Position numbers and translations under genes: made by a program. A DNA stretch of 64,000 nucleotides from Thomasclavelia cocleata (GTDB lineage: Bacteria > Bacillota_I > Bacilli_A > Erysipelotrichales > Coprobacillaceae), in the NCBI RefSeq assembly GCF_900102365.1, contig NZ_FOIN01000006.1:1-64000 (forward strand), given 5' to 3'. The notes below the pieces were generated by a model that was not told the origin of the DNA, did no database searches, and saw only the letters and a list, made by a program, of their open reading frames with translations. Shown piece by piece: positions 25,381 through 34,349 of this stretch. Positions within the stretch are counted from its first letter, which is position 1. Each line of letters starts with the position of its first letter.

Positions 25381-27423
25381 ATGTATAAATATCCAATATA
25401 TAAACAAGATAATAATTATAGTTGTGGTGCATATTGTATTAAAATGATTTTAAAATATCATCATCTTGATATAAAAATTAAAGAAATTAAAGAAAGGTGC
25501 CGCTTAACGAGTGAAGGTATAAGTGTTTATGGTTTAGTTCGCTGTTTACAATCGTATCATTTTGATGTTAAAGCTTATCAATGTGATTTTAATATTTTAT
25601 TAGATGAAGCAAGATTACCATGTATAATTCATGTTGTTAGAGATAATATGACACATTTTGTAGTGTTGTATCAAATAACTAAAAAATATTTAATTATCGG
25701 TGATCCTGCAAAGGGCTTAACTAAACTTAGTTATGAAGAAGTGGAAAGTGTTTTTAGCGGTGTTTGTGTTTGTATTAATCATGTGGGAAGATATATGGTT
25801 AAAAAAGAACAAAAAGAGATAAGTTTTAGAGAATTTATAATTCAACATTTAAAGTCTAATTACCGATATATTGTAAAACTTTTATCTAAAGCTTTGTTTA
25901 TATCCATGTGTAGTATTATTAGTTCTTTTTATTTTCAAATCCTAATTAATACGATTGATGAAGTAAATTATTATTTTATAATATGTTTTAATGCAGTTTT
26001 TATTTTTATTGCAGGAATTAGGGTGCTGCTAAATTATCAACGTAAAAATTTAGAGATTGAGATTCAAAAAAAATTGAACTATGAATATGTAAATAAAACA
26101 GTTCTTCATATGTTGTATTTACCATTTAAATATTTTAATTGTAATCAAGAAGGAGTGTTATTAACCAAAGTACAAAATTTGTATTCTTTGAGTGATTTTT
26201 TTATTCATTTTTATCTTGTTATATTTATGGATGTGATTTTAATGTTAGGAATAATTATGGCTTTATTAATATTTTCATTTCAGATAGGGTTAAGTGTAAT
26301 TGTTATTTTAGGTATAATTGCTTTAGTAGTATTAAATGGGATGAAGAAATTAAATGAGTTAAATAAAAAAATTATTGGTAGTCAAGAAGAAATGAATCAG
26401 GGATATTTAGAGTATTTAAAGAATTTTTATAATAGTCATCAGTTTTTTTTAAAACAGTTTACAAAGGAAAAAATGAACTTTTTATTTGATGAGTATAATT
26501 TAAATGTTTATTGGCGTGATAAAAACTTAAATAGTTTAAATGTTGTTAGTGAAATGTTAATTCAAGGGTTATCCTTTTTGGTGGTTTTAGTTGCTTGTTA
26601 TTTTTATAAACAAGGAAAAATTAATGTTGGCGATATTGTATTTTTTTATATGTTAACAACATATTTAATTGAACCTTTATTTAATTTTATTGCTTTGGTT
26701 TTTGAAAAAGATGAGGTGAAAATTTTATATGAACGTTATAAAGAGGTTATTCCAGATAAAAGTGAACGAAAGTTAAAAATAAAAGGACGTATTAGAGAGA
26801 TTAAGTTTGATCATATAACATATAGTTATGGTTATAAAGAACCAATCATTGAACATTTAGATTTAGTAATTAATAGTTCTTTGTGGTTAAAGGGAGATAC
26901 TGGAGCAGGAAAGTCAACTTTATTAAAATTATTGATGAAACATGATGATTTGATTAAAGGAAATATTTTAATAAATGGAGTTTCTTTAACTAGAATTGAC
27001 TCTAGTTCATTGTATCGAAAGATTATTTATATAGATAAAGAACCAATATTTTATCAAGAATCATTAAAGTTTAATTTATTATTAAAAAATAATAATCAAA
27101 GATTATTAGAAAAATTATTAAGAGAATTTGAATTAGAGAACTTTATTGATAAATTAGAAATGATGATTGAGATAGATGGTAAACCATTATCTTCTGGACA
27201 GAGACAAATAATGATGATTATAAGGGCTTTATTATTAAAACCTGAGGTATTGATTTTAGATGAGGCACTTAGTAATGTTGATGATCATAAAATGTATAAG
27301 ATTTTAAATTATATTAATAATTATAGAAAGGAAATTATTGTTGTTATTGTAGCTCATCAAACAAAACTAGTGAATCAATTTTATGACTGTGCTATAATTA
27401 AAGATGGAAAAATTTATAAATGA
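25381..27423 (+). CDS. Peptidase-containing ABC exporter (C39 protease, membrane and ATPase domains)
   Basis: The 680-residue protein cleaves a leader peptide and exports the rest. Residues 1-140 are a C39 cysteine protease with Cys15 (NNYSCGAYC), His92 (MTHFVVLY) and Asp108 (IIGDPAKG). Residues 150-440 hold six membrane helices, and the ATPase domain follows with Walker A GDTGAGKST (about 503-511), signature LSSGQRQ, Walker B VLILDEALSNVD (about 622-633) and H-loop AHQ. All catalytic residues are present. No double-Gly leader peptide gene or accessory membrane-fusion gene lies near, so the substrate is encoded elsewhere or unrecognised. GGAGGTTTTTTAT precedes the ATG. It ends 9 bp before ybeY. 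Confidence 0.9.
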   Translation: MYKYPIYKQDNNYSCGAYCIKMILKYHHLDIKIKEIKERCRLTSEGISVYGLVRCLQSYHFDVKAYQCDFNILLDEARLPCIIHVVRDNMTHFVVLYQITKKYLIIGDPAKGLTKLSYEEVESVFSGVCVCINHVGRYMVKKEQKEISFREFIIQHLKSNYRYIVKLLSKALFISMCSIISSFYFQILINTIDEVNYYFIICFNAVFIFIAGIRVLLNYQRKNLEIEIQKKLNYEYVNKTVLHMLYLPFKYFNCNQEGVLLTKVQNLYSLSDFFIHFYLVIFMDVILMLGIIMALLIFSFQIGLSVIVILGIIALVVLNGMKKLNELNKKIIGSQEEMNQGYLEYLKNFYNSHQFFLKQFTKEKMNFLFDEYNLNVYWRDKNLNSLNVVSEMLIQGLSFLVVLVACYFYKQGKINVGDIVFFYMLTTYLIEPLFNFIALVFEKDEVKILYERYKEVIPDKSERKLKIKGRIREIKFDHITYSYGYKEPIIEHLDLVINSSLWLKGDTGAGKSTLLKLLMKHDDLIKGNILINGVSLTRIDSSSLYRKIIYIDKEPIFYQESLKFNLLLKNNNQRLLEKLLREFELENFIDKLEMMIEIDGKPLSSGQRQIMMIIRALLLKPEVLILDEALSNVDDHKMYKILNYINNYRKEIIVVIVAHQTKLVNQFYDCAIIKDGKIYK

Positions 27424-27432
27424 GGTAATATT

Positions 27433-27891
27433 ATGGAGATAGATTTTGCATTAATCAATGAAGTTGAAAGTTTTAAAGAAGATTATCAACAAGATTATTT
27501 AGCAATTATTGAAGAAGCTACTAAACAATTAAATATTGATGAAAGTCTTGAATTATCATGTATTTTAGTTGATGATCAAAAAATTCATGATATTAATAAT
27601 GAATATCGTAAAATTGATCGTTCAACTGATGTAATTAGTTTTGCGTTAGAAGATAGTGAGCAATATTATGTAAAAGGAATGCCAAGAAGTCTTGGTGATA
27701 TTTTTATTTCTGTTGATCATGCTAAAATGCAGGCAGAAGAATATGGACATAGTTTAAAAAGGGAAATGTGTTTTTTATTTACTCATGGTCTATTACATTT
27801 GTTAGGATATGATCATATAGAAAAAGATGATGAAGAAAAGATGTTGAGAATACAAAAATCAATTTTAGAAGCATTAGGGATAGGGAGGTAA
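27433..27891 (+). CDS. ybeY: Endoribonuclease YbeY (16S rRNA maturation)
   Basis: The 152-residue zinc metallo-RNase has the family motif HGLLHLLGYDH with the three His ligands, preceded by DVISFALED and PRSLGDIFIS. It takes part in 16S rRNA 3' end processing and ribosome quality control. The ATG has GAGGTAAT upstream, placed in the 9-bp gap after the exporter gene, so the two may be co-transcribed. It begins the conserved ybeY-cdd-era-recO block. Confidence 0.95.
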   Translation: MEIDFALINEVESFKEDYQQDYLAIIEEATKQLNIDESLELSCILVDDQKIHDINNEYRKIDRSTDVISFALEDSEQYYVKGMPRSLGDIFISVDHAKMQAEEYGHSLKREMCFLFTHGLLHLLGYDHIEKDDEEKMLRIQKSILEALGIGR

Positions 27892-27893
27892 CA

Positions 27894-28289
27894 ATGGATT
27901 ATCAAGAGATAATAAAAAAAGCTTTTGATGCAGCTAAAAACTCATATTCACCATATTCTAATTTTAAAGTTGGAGCATGTGTTGAAATGAATGATGGTGT
28001 ATATTTTTTAGGAACTAATATTGAAAACGCTGCATATGGTTCAACGATGTGTGCAGAAAGAAATGCAGTGTATGGGGCATATTGTAATGGGTATACAAAG
28101 TCTGATATCAAACAATTAGCAATTGCTGCTGATTGTAATATAGTTGTTTCACCATGTGGGGCATGTCGACAGGTTTTAAGTGAATTAATTCCTGAAAAAT
28201 GTCCAATCATTTTAGCGAATCATCAGAAATATATAATAACTTCAATGAAAGAATTATTGCCAATGGCATTTACAGAGGAAAATTTATGA
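27894..28289 (+). CDS. cdd: Cytidine deaminase
   Basis: The 131-residue enzyme deaminates cytidine and deoxycytidine to uridine forms for pyrimidine salvage. The zinc site is complete: GSTMCAERNAVYGA (Cys and catalytic Glu) and SPCGACRQVLSE (two Cys). Length is typical of the homotetrameric form. GGGAGGT lies before the ATG, 2 bp after ybeY, and the last codons overlap the start of era (ATGA). Confidence 0.95.
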   Translation: MDYQEIIKKAFDAAKNSYSPYSNFKVGACVEMNDGVYFLGTNIENAAYGSTMCAERNAVYGAYCNGYTKSDIKQLAIAADCNIVVSPCGACRQVLSELIPEKCPIILANHQKYIITSMKELLPMAFTEENL

Positions 28290-29179
28290 TATTTAAATCA
28301 GGGTTTGTAAGTATAGTTGGACGTCCTAATGTAGGTAAATCAACACTATTAAATTGTATCTTAGATACAAAATTAGCAATTATGTCAGATGTTGCTCAAA
28401 CAACAAGAAATACAATTCAGGGAATTTATACAGATGATGAAGCACAAATTATTTTTATGGATACACCAGGTATCCATAAACCTCAAGATCGTTTAGGAAC
28501 TTTTATGAATACTACTGCTTTAAATAGTATTTATGGAGTTGATTTAGTTTTGTTTTTAGCACCAGCAAATGAAACTATTGGGCGAGGTGATAAATATATT
28601 ATAGAACGATTAAAAGAAGCAGATGGGCCAGTATTTTTAGTTTTAAATAAAATAGATATGGTTAGTAAAGAGGAATTGATTATAAAATTACAAGAGTGGC
28701 AGTCACTATTTGAATTTAAAGAGATTATTCCAATTAGTGCTAAGAATGATGATAATGTCGATTTATTATTAAAAAATATTAAAAATTACTTACCAGAGGG
28801 GAATATGTATTATCCTGAGGACCATTTAACAGATCATCCAGAACGATTTGTAATGGCTGAATTTATTAGAGAAAAGATCTTATATTTTACAAGAGATGAG
28901 ATACCACATAGTGTGGCAATTGTTGTTGAAAGAATGCTTGAAGATGATCAGGGAGTAGAAATAATTGCTACAATTGTTTGTGACCGTAAAAGTCAAAAAG
29001 GAATCATTGTTGGTAAACAAGGTTCGATGATTAAAAAAATTAGGTTAAATGCTCAAAGAGAAATGAAACGTTTTTTACAGGTACCAGTTCATTTAGAACT
29101 GTATGTGAAAGTTGAAAATAATTGGCGTAATAAACAAAAATATTTAAAAGAATTTGGTTATAACGAAGATGACTATTAG
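28286..29179 (+). CDS. era: GTPase Era
   Basis: The 297-residue protein is the ribosome assembly GTPase that binds the 3' end of 16S rRNA. GTPase motifs GRPNVGKST, DTPGIHKP and NKIDM are in the first 170 residues, and a KH domain with GKQGSMIKKI is near the C-terminus. The start at 28286 overlaps the cdd stop codon and has AGAGGAA before it; an upstream in-frame start at 28199 lies inside cdd and is rejected. Confidence 0.96.
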   Translation: MIFKSGFVSIVGRPNVGKSTLLNCILDTKLAIMSDVAQTTRNTIQGIYTDDEAQIIFMDTPGIHKPQDRLGTFMNTTALNSIYGVDLVLFLAPANETIGRGDKYIIERLKEADGPVFLVLNKIDMVSKEELIIKLQEWQSLFEFKEIIPISAKNDDNVDLLLKNIKNYLPEGNMYYPEDHLTDHPERFVMAEFIREKILYFTRDEIPHSVAIVVERMLEDDQGVEIIATIVCDRKSQKGIIVGKQGSMIKKIRLNAQREMKRFLQVPVHLELYVKVENNWRNKQKYLKEFGYNEDDY

Positions 29180-29915
29180 TGGTGAAGTAAGTGTTGAAGG
29201 AATTGTTTTAAAAAATAAGGCTTATAAAGAAAATGATATGTTAGTCTGGATATATACTAAAGATTATGGCAAGATTGCTTTAATTGCTAGAGGGGCTAAA
29301 AAATTGAAAAGTAAAAATGCTCCTGCTTGTCAAACAATTACTTTAGGGGATTATACATTTATACCAAGGATAGGATTATCGACTTTAATTAAGGCTTCTT
29401 CATGTGATTATTTTAGGCATATTAAAGAGGATATTGAGTTAGAATCTTATGCAAGTTATTTTATTGAGTTTATTTATAAGTTTACTAAGGATAACGATCC
29501 AGATGAACTGAGTTATAAAAATTTATTTTTAGTATTGAAATATTTAGATGCTGGTTATGACCCTAAATTGGTTTATCTATTGTTTAATGCTTATATTATG
29601 GAAATTACAGGTTCAGCATTAGAGGTAGAACAATGTACAGTCTGTGGACGTCATGATCACATTGCTGGTATTTCTATTCATGGTGGTGGTTTTGTTTGCC
29701 AAGAGTGTATAGGAATATATGATCTTAAATTAGAGGTAGATGTTTTAAAAGGATTTCGTTATATTAATTTGTGTAAACTAGAAAATATTGATAGGCTTCA
29801 TCTTGATGAAGCAGTAATTATAAAACTAATAGAGATTATGGAAGCTTATATTGATGAGTTTACAGGGATGACTTTTCAAAGCAGAAAATTTATTCGTCAA
29901 TTTAATGGTTTATAG
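29169..29915 (+). CDS. recO: DNA repair protein RecO
   Basis: The 248-residue protein loads RecA with RecF and RecR. The N-terminal OB-fold starts VEGIVLKNKAYKENDMLVWI, and a four-Cys zinc site is visible (EQCTVCGRHD and FVCQECI). The start overlaps the end of era by 11 bp; the ATG at 29169 is the nearest that includes the whole OB-fold. The gene order era-recO is conserved in Bacillota. Confidence 0.9.
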   Translation: MTISGEVSVEGIVLKNKAYKENDMLVWIYTKDYGKIALIARGAKKLKSKNAPACQTITLGDYTFIPRIGLSTLIKASSCDYFRHIKEDIELESYASYFIEFIYKFTKDNDPDELSYKNLFLVLKYLDAGYDPKLVYLLFNAYIMEITGSALEVEQCTVCGRHDHIAGISIHGGGFVCQECIGIYDLKLEVDVLKGFRYINLCKLENIDRLHLDEAVIIKLIEIMEAYIDEFTGMTFQSRKFIRQFNGL

Positions 29916-30000
29916 TTGTTTTATGTTATTGATTTAAGAAAAAATAAATTTAAAAGATTGACAGTGCATTTTAAATATATTAATTAAATGTGAAATTATA

Positions 30001-30040
30001 GACAAAAGTTATAATAACTTTTGTCTATTTTATTTATTTT
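30001..30040 (+). terminator. Terminator after recO
   Basis: GACAAAAGTTA and TAACTTTTGTC form an 11-bp stem with a 3-base loop followed by TATTTTATTTATTTTTT. Confidence 0.75.
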
Positions 30041-30087
30041 TTGTGTTTTTATGTATATAATAAGTTAATAAAGAAAGAGGGATAACT

Positions 30088-31914
30088 GTGAGTGATTTTT
30101 TACCTGTAAATCGTCAAGAAATGGAAGAAAGAGGTTGGCAGCAACCAGATTTTGTATATATTTGTGGAGATGGATATGTAGATCATCCATCATTTGGTGC
30201 GGCTATAATATGTCGTACATTAGAAAGTCATGGTTTTAAAGTGTGTTTTTTAGCACAACCTGATTGGCATAATGTTGAGGAATTTAGACAATTTGGTAAA
30301 CCGAGACTTGGATTTTTGATTTCATCAGGAAATATTGATTCAATGGTTAATCATTATACGGTTGCTAAAAAAAGACGTCATAAAGATTTATATACACCAG
30401 GGAGTGAGGGATTTAAGCGTCCTGATCGAGCAGTAATTGTGTATAGTCAAATGGCACGTCAAGCGTATCGAGATGCTAATATTATAATTGGTGGGATTGA
30501 AGCTAGTTTGAGGCGATTAGGTCATTATGATTATTGGGATGATAAAGTTCGTAAATCGATTATTATTGATGCTAATGCTGATTTATTATTATATGGTATG
30601 GGGGAAAACAGTATTATTGAAGTAGCTGAAGCATTGGATAGTGGCTTAGATATTAAATATTTGACTTATTTAGATGGAACAGTTTTTAAAACTAAGAATC
30701 TTGATGATGCTCATGAACCAATCATGTTACCAAGTTATGAAGATATTTGTAAAGACAAAGAAGCTTATGCAAAATCTTTTCAAATTCAGTATTTGAATAC
30801 TGATCATTATAATGCTAAAACATTAGTTGAGCCTTATCAGGGTTGGTATGTGGTACAAAATCGACCTAATCGACCTTTGACTCAACGTGAATTTGATCGA
30901 GCATATTCATTAGATTATATGCGAACTTATCATCCTAGTCATAAACATATTCCTGCTATTGATGAAGTAAAGTTTTCATTGATTAGTAATAGGGGATGTT
31001 TTGGTTCATGTAATTTTTGTGCTTTAGCGTTTCATCAAGGTAGAATAGTTCAAACTCGTTCTCATGAATCAATAATTGCTGAAGCATCAAAAATGGTTTG
31101 GGATCCAGAGTTCAAGGGTTATATTCATGATGTTGGTGGACCAACTGCAAATTTTAGGCATTCAGCATGTAAAAAGCAAGATACTCATGGTGCTTGTCCA
31201 ACAAAGCAATGTTTATGGCCTAAGCCTTGTAAAAATTTAGAAGTTAGTCATCAAGATTATAAAGAATTATTAAATGAATTGAAAATGCTGCCTAATGTTA
31301 AAAAGGTTTTTGTTCGTTCAGGAATTAGATATGATTATCTAATGTATGATAAAGATGATAGTTTTTTTAGAGAATTAGTTCAAAATCATATTAGCGGACA
31401 ATTAAAAGTTGCACCTGAACATATAAGTAATCAGGTTCTAGACAAAATGGGTAAACCACGAAGAGGTTTATATGAAAAATTTGTTGATAAATATTATCGA
31501 TTAAATAATGAATATAATAAAAAACAGTTTTTAGTGCCATATTTAATGTCATCTCATCCAGGATGTACATTGGAAGATGCTATTGAATTAGCAGAGTATT
31601 TGCGAGATATTCATCATCAGCCTGAACAAGTTCAGGATTTTTATCCAACTCCAGGAACACTTTCAACAACGATGTATTATACAGAATTAGATCCTCGGGA
31701 TATGTCAAAAGTATATGTCCCTAAATCACCCAAAGAAAAAGCAATGCAAAGAGCATTGATCCAGTATCGTAATCCTAAAAATTATGATTTGGTTTATGAA
31801 GCGTTAATTAAAGCGAATCGTAAAGATTTAATAGGTTTTGGCAAAAAATGTTTAATAAAACCAAGAAAGACTAGCAATCAATATAATAATCAAAAGTGGA
31901 GAAAAAAACGATGA
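30088..31914 (+). CDS. YgiQ family radical SAM protein
   Basis: The 608-residue protein belongs to the UPF0313/YgiQ family of radical SAM enzymes. The cluster motif RGCFGSCNFCALAFHQGR (Cys-x3-Cys-x2-Cys) is at about residue 305, with the typical N-terminal cobalamin-binding-like region (FGAAIICRTLESHGF) and the C-terminal FYPTPGTLSTTMYYT. The reaction is not established for the family. It starts with GTG after AAAGAGGGAT. The last 30 residues are basic (KPRKTSNQYNNQKWRKKR). It overlaps the next gene by 4 bp. Confidence 0.88.
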   Translation: MSDFLPVNRQEMEERGWQQPDFVYICGDGYVDHPSFGAAIICRTLESHGFKVCFLAQPDWHNVEEFRQFGKPRLGFLISSGNIDSMVNHYTVAKKRRHKDLYTPGSEGFKRPDRAVIVYSQMARQAYRDANIIIGGIEASLRRLGHYDYWDDKVRKSIIIDANADLLLYGMGENSIIEVAEALDSGLDIKYLTYLDGTVFKTKNLDDAHEPIMLPSYEDICKDKEAYAKSFQIQYLNTDHYNAKTLVEPYQGWYVVQNRPNRPLTQREFDRAYSLDYMRTYHPSHKHIPAIDEVKFSLISNRGCFGSCNFCALAFHQGRIVQTRSHESIIAEASKMVWDPEFKGYIHDVGGPTANFRHSACKKQDTHGACPTKQCLWPKPCKNLEVSHQDYKELLNELKMLPNVKKVFVRSGIRYDYLMYDKDDSFFRELVQNHISGQLKVAPEHISNQVLDKMGKPRRGLYEKFVDKYYRLNNEYNKKQFLVPYLMSSHPGCTLEDAIELAEYLRDIHHQPEQVQDFYPTPGTLSTTMYYTELDPRDMSKVYVPKSPKEKAMQRALIQYRNPKNYDLVYEALIKANRKDLIGFGKKCLIKPRKTSNQYNNQKWRKKR

Positions 31915-32804
31915 AATTTAGTGAAACTTTTACGTCTGTTACTAAAACATATGTGAATTTTGATGTTTATCTTCCTACTGTAATGATTCGTTATAAAGCA
32001 ATTATTCAGATTCATCATGCTATGGGTGAACACTTAGGGCGTTACCAGCGTTTTGCTGAATATTTAGCTCATGATGGCTTTGTTGTTGTTGTTAGCGATT
32101 TTCCTGGTCATGGAATGTCTTTATATAATTATGAACAAGGTTATTTTGGGGATGGAGATGCTACAAAAAATTTAGTTGAAGATATGCAGAGACTTCGAAA
32201 TATGATGGCTGCTAGATATCCTGATTTACCATATTTTATGATTGGTAATGAGCTTGGTTCAATTGTTTTACGTAAATATGTAGCAAATTACGGAGACTAT
32301 GTTCAAGGATGTGTGTTTATGGGGACATGTGGAAAGCTAAGACATATAAATCTTGGTAAAGCATTTGTAAAAGGTGAAGTTATTTTAAGAGGAAATATGT
32401 ATCGTTCCAAATTAATTAAAAAAACAATTGTCAAATGTGAAACATACATAACATCTGATTTAAATGAATTGGAATTATATCATCAAGATCCTTTCACAGA
32501 CTTTATTTATACTAATCAGGCATATAATGATATTTTAAAGCTTATTAAAGAAGTAACTTTATCTGAAACAATTAAGAAAATTCCTGATTATTTATCAGTA
32601 TTTATAGTTTCAGGTTTAAAAGATTCTTTTGGTAGATTTGGAAAAGGACCAAAATGGTTATATGATAATCTTTTAGATAAAGGGGTTAAGGATCTTTCAT
32701 TAAAATTATATGAGAATAGTCATCAGGATATTTTACATGATTGCCAACGTCTAGAAGTATATAAAGATATTTTAGAATGGTTAAATGAGCGAACTTTTAT
32801 TTAG
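31911..32804 (+). CDS. Alpha/beta hydrolase family protein with a Glu at the nucleophile position
   Basis: The 297-residue protein has the lysophospholipase/monoglyceride lipase layout: oxyanion region IHHAMGEHLGRYQRFAEYL, VSDFPGHGMS, a late Asp (SGLKDSFG) and a terminal His (ENSHQDIL). The nucleophile elbow, normally GHSMG, reads IGNELGS, so Glu114 replaces the catalytic Ser. The enzyme may be inactive, non-hydrolytic or mechanistically different. The ATG at 31911 has GTGGAG 10 bp before it and overlaps the YgiQ stop codon. Confidence 0.75.
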   Translation: MKFSETFTSVTKTYVNFDVYLPTVMIRYKAIIQIHHAMGEHLGRYQRFAEYLAHDGFVVVVSDFPGHGMSLYNYEQGYFGDGDATKNLVEDMQRLRNMMAARYPDLPYFMIGNELGSIVLRKYVANYGDYVQGCVFMGTCGKLRHINLGKAFVKGEVILRGNMYRSKLIKKTIVKCETYITSDLNELELYHQDPFTDFIYTNQAYNDILKLIKEVTLSETIKKIPDYLSVFIVSGLKDSFGRFGKGPKWLYDNLLDKGVKDLSLKLYENSHQDILHDCQRLEVYKDILEWLNERTFI

Positions 32805-32850
32805 TACCCTTATGATTGGTTGACAGACAACCACTATAAGGGTATTTTAT
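32804..32850 (+). terminator. Terminator before glyS
   Basis: TACCCTTAT and ATAAGGGTA enclose an inner GGTTG/CAACC stem; ATTTTAT follows. Confidence 0.7.
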
Positions 32851-32960
32851 ATAGTGTATAAAAATAAATTAAGTATAGAGTATATAAATAAACTAGGCTT
32901 GACTATGTTCAAGTCTTTCGTTGTTTATGCATCTAAAACTGGCATATGAAGGAGTAAGTT

Positions 32961-34334
32961 ATGGCAAATAAAGATATGGATAAATTAGTAAATCATGCTA
33001 AGACATCAGGATTTGTTTATCAAGGATCAGAAATTTATGATGGTTTAGCAAATACTTGGGATTATGGACCTTTAGGGGTTGAAATGAAAAACAACATTAA
33101 ACAGTTATGGTGGAAACGTTTTATTCAAGAATCACCATATAATGTTGGTTTAGATTCTGCGATATTTATGAATCCAAAAGTTTGGGAAGCTAGTGGACAT
33201 GTTGGAGGATTTTCTGATCCACTGATTGATTGTAAAGAATGTAAAACTAGACATCGTGCTGATAAATTGATTGAAGATCATGATCCAAATGTTCATAGTG
33301 AAGGATGGACTAGTGAGGAAACAGTAAAATATATTGAAGATCATCAAATTGTTTGTCCAAAATGTGGCAAAAGTAATTTTACTGATGTTAGACAATTTAA
33401 ATTGATGTTTGAAACTAAAATGGGAGTTGTTGAAGATGCTAAATCTACAGTATATTTACGTCCTGAAACAGCACAAGGTATTTTTGTGAATTTTAAAAAT
33501 ATTCAAAGAACAACACGTAAAAAAGTTCCTTTTGGTATTGGACAGATTGGTAAAGCTTTTAGGAATGAAATTACACCAGGTAACTTTATTTTTAGAATGC
33601 GTGAGTTTGAACAAATGGAATTAGAATTTTTCTGTAAACCAGATACTGATTTAGAGTGGTTTGAATATTGGAAAGAATATTGTAAACAATTTTTAAAAGA
33701 TTTAGGTTTAAAAGAAGAAAACTTACGTTTTAGAGATCATGAAAAAGAAGAATTATCATTCTATTCAAAGGGAACTTGTGATGTTGAGTACAATTTTCCA
33801 TTTGGTTGGGGTGAATTATGGGGGATTGCAGATCGTACAGACTATGATTTGACACAACATCAAAATCATTCAAGAAAATCATTAGAATATTTAGATCCAA
33901 CAACTAATGAGAAATATATCCCTTATGTAATTGAGCCATCTGTTGGGGCAGATCGTTTATTCCTATCTGTATTATGTGACAGTTATGAAGAAGAATTATT
34001 AGAAGATGGGGAAACTAGAATTGTAATGAAATTACATCCAGCTTTAGCACCATATAAAGTTGCTGTTTTACCATTAACTAAAAAACAAAGTGAAAAAGCT
34101 ACTGAAATCTATAGTATGTTAGCTAAACATTTTAGTTGTGAATATGATGTTGCTGGACAAATAGGTAAACGGTATCGTCGACAAGATGCTATTGGAACAC
34201 CATATTGTATAACTGTAGATTTTGATACAATAGAGGATAATGCAGTTACAGTACGTGATCGTGATACAATGGAACAAGTTCGTTTACCAATTGATGAATT
34301 AGTGAATTATCTTAATAAAAAGGTTACATTCTAA
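32961..34334 (+). CDS. glyS: Glycyl-tRNA synthetase (dimeric, eukaryote-like type)
   Basis: The 457-residue class II enzyme charges tRNA-Gly. It is the single-chain alpha2 type: motif 1 near WWKRFIQE, motif 2 [25 protein letters not shown], motif 3 [10 protein letters not shown] and a C-terminal anticodon-binding domain ([15 protein letters not shown]). A four-Cys pair (CKECKTRH and CPKCGKSN) in the insertion suggests a zinc site. GAAGGAG precedes the ATG. No T-box leader was recognised. It heads the run to rpoD and yqfO. Confidence 0.93.
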   Translation: MANKDMDKLVNHAKTSGFVYQGSEIYDGLANTWDYGPLGVEMKNNIKQLWWKRFIQESPYNVGLDSAIFMNPKVWEASGHVGGFSDPLIDCKECKTRHRADKLIEDHDPNVHSEGWTSEETVKYIEDHQIVCPKCGKSNFTDVRQFKLMFETKMGVVEDAKSTVYLRPETAQGIFVNFKNIQRTTRKKVPFGIGQIGKAFRNEITPGNFIFRMREFEQMELEFFCKPDTDLEWFEYWKEYCKQFLKDLGLKEENLRFRDHEKEELSFYSKGTCDVEYNFPFGWGELWGIADRTDYDLTQHQNHSRKSLEYLDPTTNEKYIPYVIEPSVGADRLFLSVLCDSYEEELLEDGETRIVMKLHPALAPYKVAVLPLTKKQSEKATEIYSMLAKHFSCEYDVAGQIGKRYRRQDAIGTPYCITVDFDTIEDNAVTVRDRDTMEQVRLPIDELVNYLNKKVTF

Positions 34335-34349
34335 TAGGGAGGAGTATTA

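Noticed and set aside
32850-32960. T-box leader before glyS
   Set aside because: No specifier loop or AGGGTGGNACCGCG-like T-box sequence is present in the 110-bp gap.
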